Assembly: GCA_031276435.1 (NCBI GenBank) | Contig: JAISNB010000157.1 | Span: 1-24,325, forward strand | Reading direction: 5' to 3' | DNA: 24,325 nt | From: Burkholderiaceae bacterium | GTDB taxonomy: Bacteria > Pseudomonadota > Gammaproteobacteria > Burkholderiales > Burkholderiaceae_C | Shown: positions 24,058 through 24,325 of the stretch, piece by piece | Layout of the letters: each line of letters begins with the position of its first letter | Numbering within the stretch: the stretch's first letter is position 1 | Program-made: the position numbers and the translations under genes | The notes under the pieces: model-generated | What the model saw: only the letters and a program-made list of their open reading frames with translations | Databases searched by the model: none | What the model was told of the DNA's origin: nothing

Positions 24058-24325
24058 AACCACACCTCTTCCCTGCGCGCGCATCTTCTGGCCCCGCGCC
24101 AATGCGCTTTTCCTCGCGGCAGGGCCGCAAAGCCGCGGCGAGGTCCCGCCACAGTCTGGGCCAAAAAGGCCCCGGGATTGGCGCCCCGACCTCCACAAAC
24201 ATGCAACAAGTGCCAAAAAGTCCACACTTTGGCACGGCAAATGCGACTTTTGCGCTTTGTTTTTTCTCGATTCTTTTGTAAGCTAAGCCACTCAGCCGCC
24301 TTGTGAGCGCCTGACCCCTCGCGTT
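24058..24325. other. Gene-free end with paired inverted repeats
   Basis: The last 268 bases show no supportable gene. They hold a GGGCC-AAAAA-GGCCC hairpin (24158-24172) without a following T run, the perfect repeat GTGCCAAA (24210-24217) / TTTGGCAC (24228-24235) with a 10-base spacer, and a smaller GCAAA/TTTGC pair (24237-24253). A T-rich stretch follows (24259-24277). This could be a promoter and operator region for a gene beyond the edge. Confidence 0.45.

Overview
The window is about 24.3 kb of GC-rich (roughly 65% by eye) bacterial chromosome. Its gene content and order point to a betaproteobacterium of the order Burkholderiales, probably Comamonadaceae. The grounds are alr beside lplT, a TorF-like porin with glnK and amtB, yajC-secD-secF, dprA and a LysM protein divergent from def-fmt, and pgk, fba and purC in a row. 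The placement rests on remembered gene neighbourhoods and protein similarity, not on a database search. Nearly all of it looks like ordinary housekeeping chromosome. I see no rRNA, tRNA, CRISPR array, insertion sequence, integrase or phage gene.

Layout. Positions 1-986 (minus) hold an alanine racemase cut off by the window edge. It is divergent from lplT and an EamA-type permease (1156-3344), which overlap at GTGA. A minus-strand nitrogen unit follows (5931 down to 3460): TorF-like porin, PII protein GlnK and ammonium channel AmtB, closed by an intrinsic terminator. Upstream of the porin there is a well-formed sigma-54 promoter and a perfect-consensus NtrC site, so the unit can be read as a nitrogen-starvation operon. 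Divergent from it is comM. Next come yajC, secD and secF (protein export) and a large DUF1631 protein with a glycine-rich linker (to 13813). On the minus strand are dprA and a secreted LysM protein (13849-16388). Divergent from these is def-fmt-azlC-azlD (16571-19295), tightly packed with two overlapping gene junctions. The last section holds pgk, a FlgO-like lipoprotein, class II fructose-bisphosphate aldolase and purC.

How the genes work together. GlnK senses nitrogen status and plugs AmtB; the porin is probably the outer-membrane entry. YajC, SecD and SecF pull exported proteins through SecYEG. Def and Fmt handle the formyl group at the start and end of the N-formyl-methionine cycle. AzlC and AzlD form a branched-chain amino acid exporter. 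Pgk and Fba are two glycolytic or gluconeogenic (or Calvin cycle) steps. ComM and DprA both act on incoming single-stranded DNA in natural transformation, though they are in separate transcription units here.

The points most worth a second look are the sigma-54/NtrC control region (5994-6085), the FlgO-like lipoprotein with a short upstream reading frame where pyruvate kinase might be expected, the 446-base gene-free stretch before fba with a -10 box almost touching the fba start codon, the 10-bp perfect inverted repeat between alr and lplT, and the DUF1631 protein behind secF. I did not find a convincing new multi-gene system.
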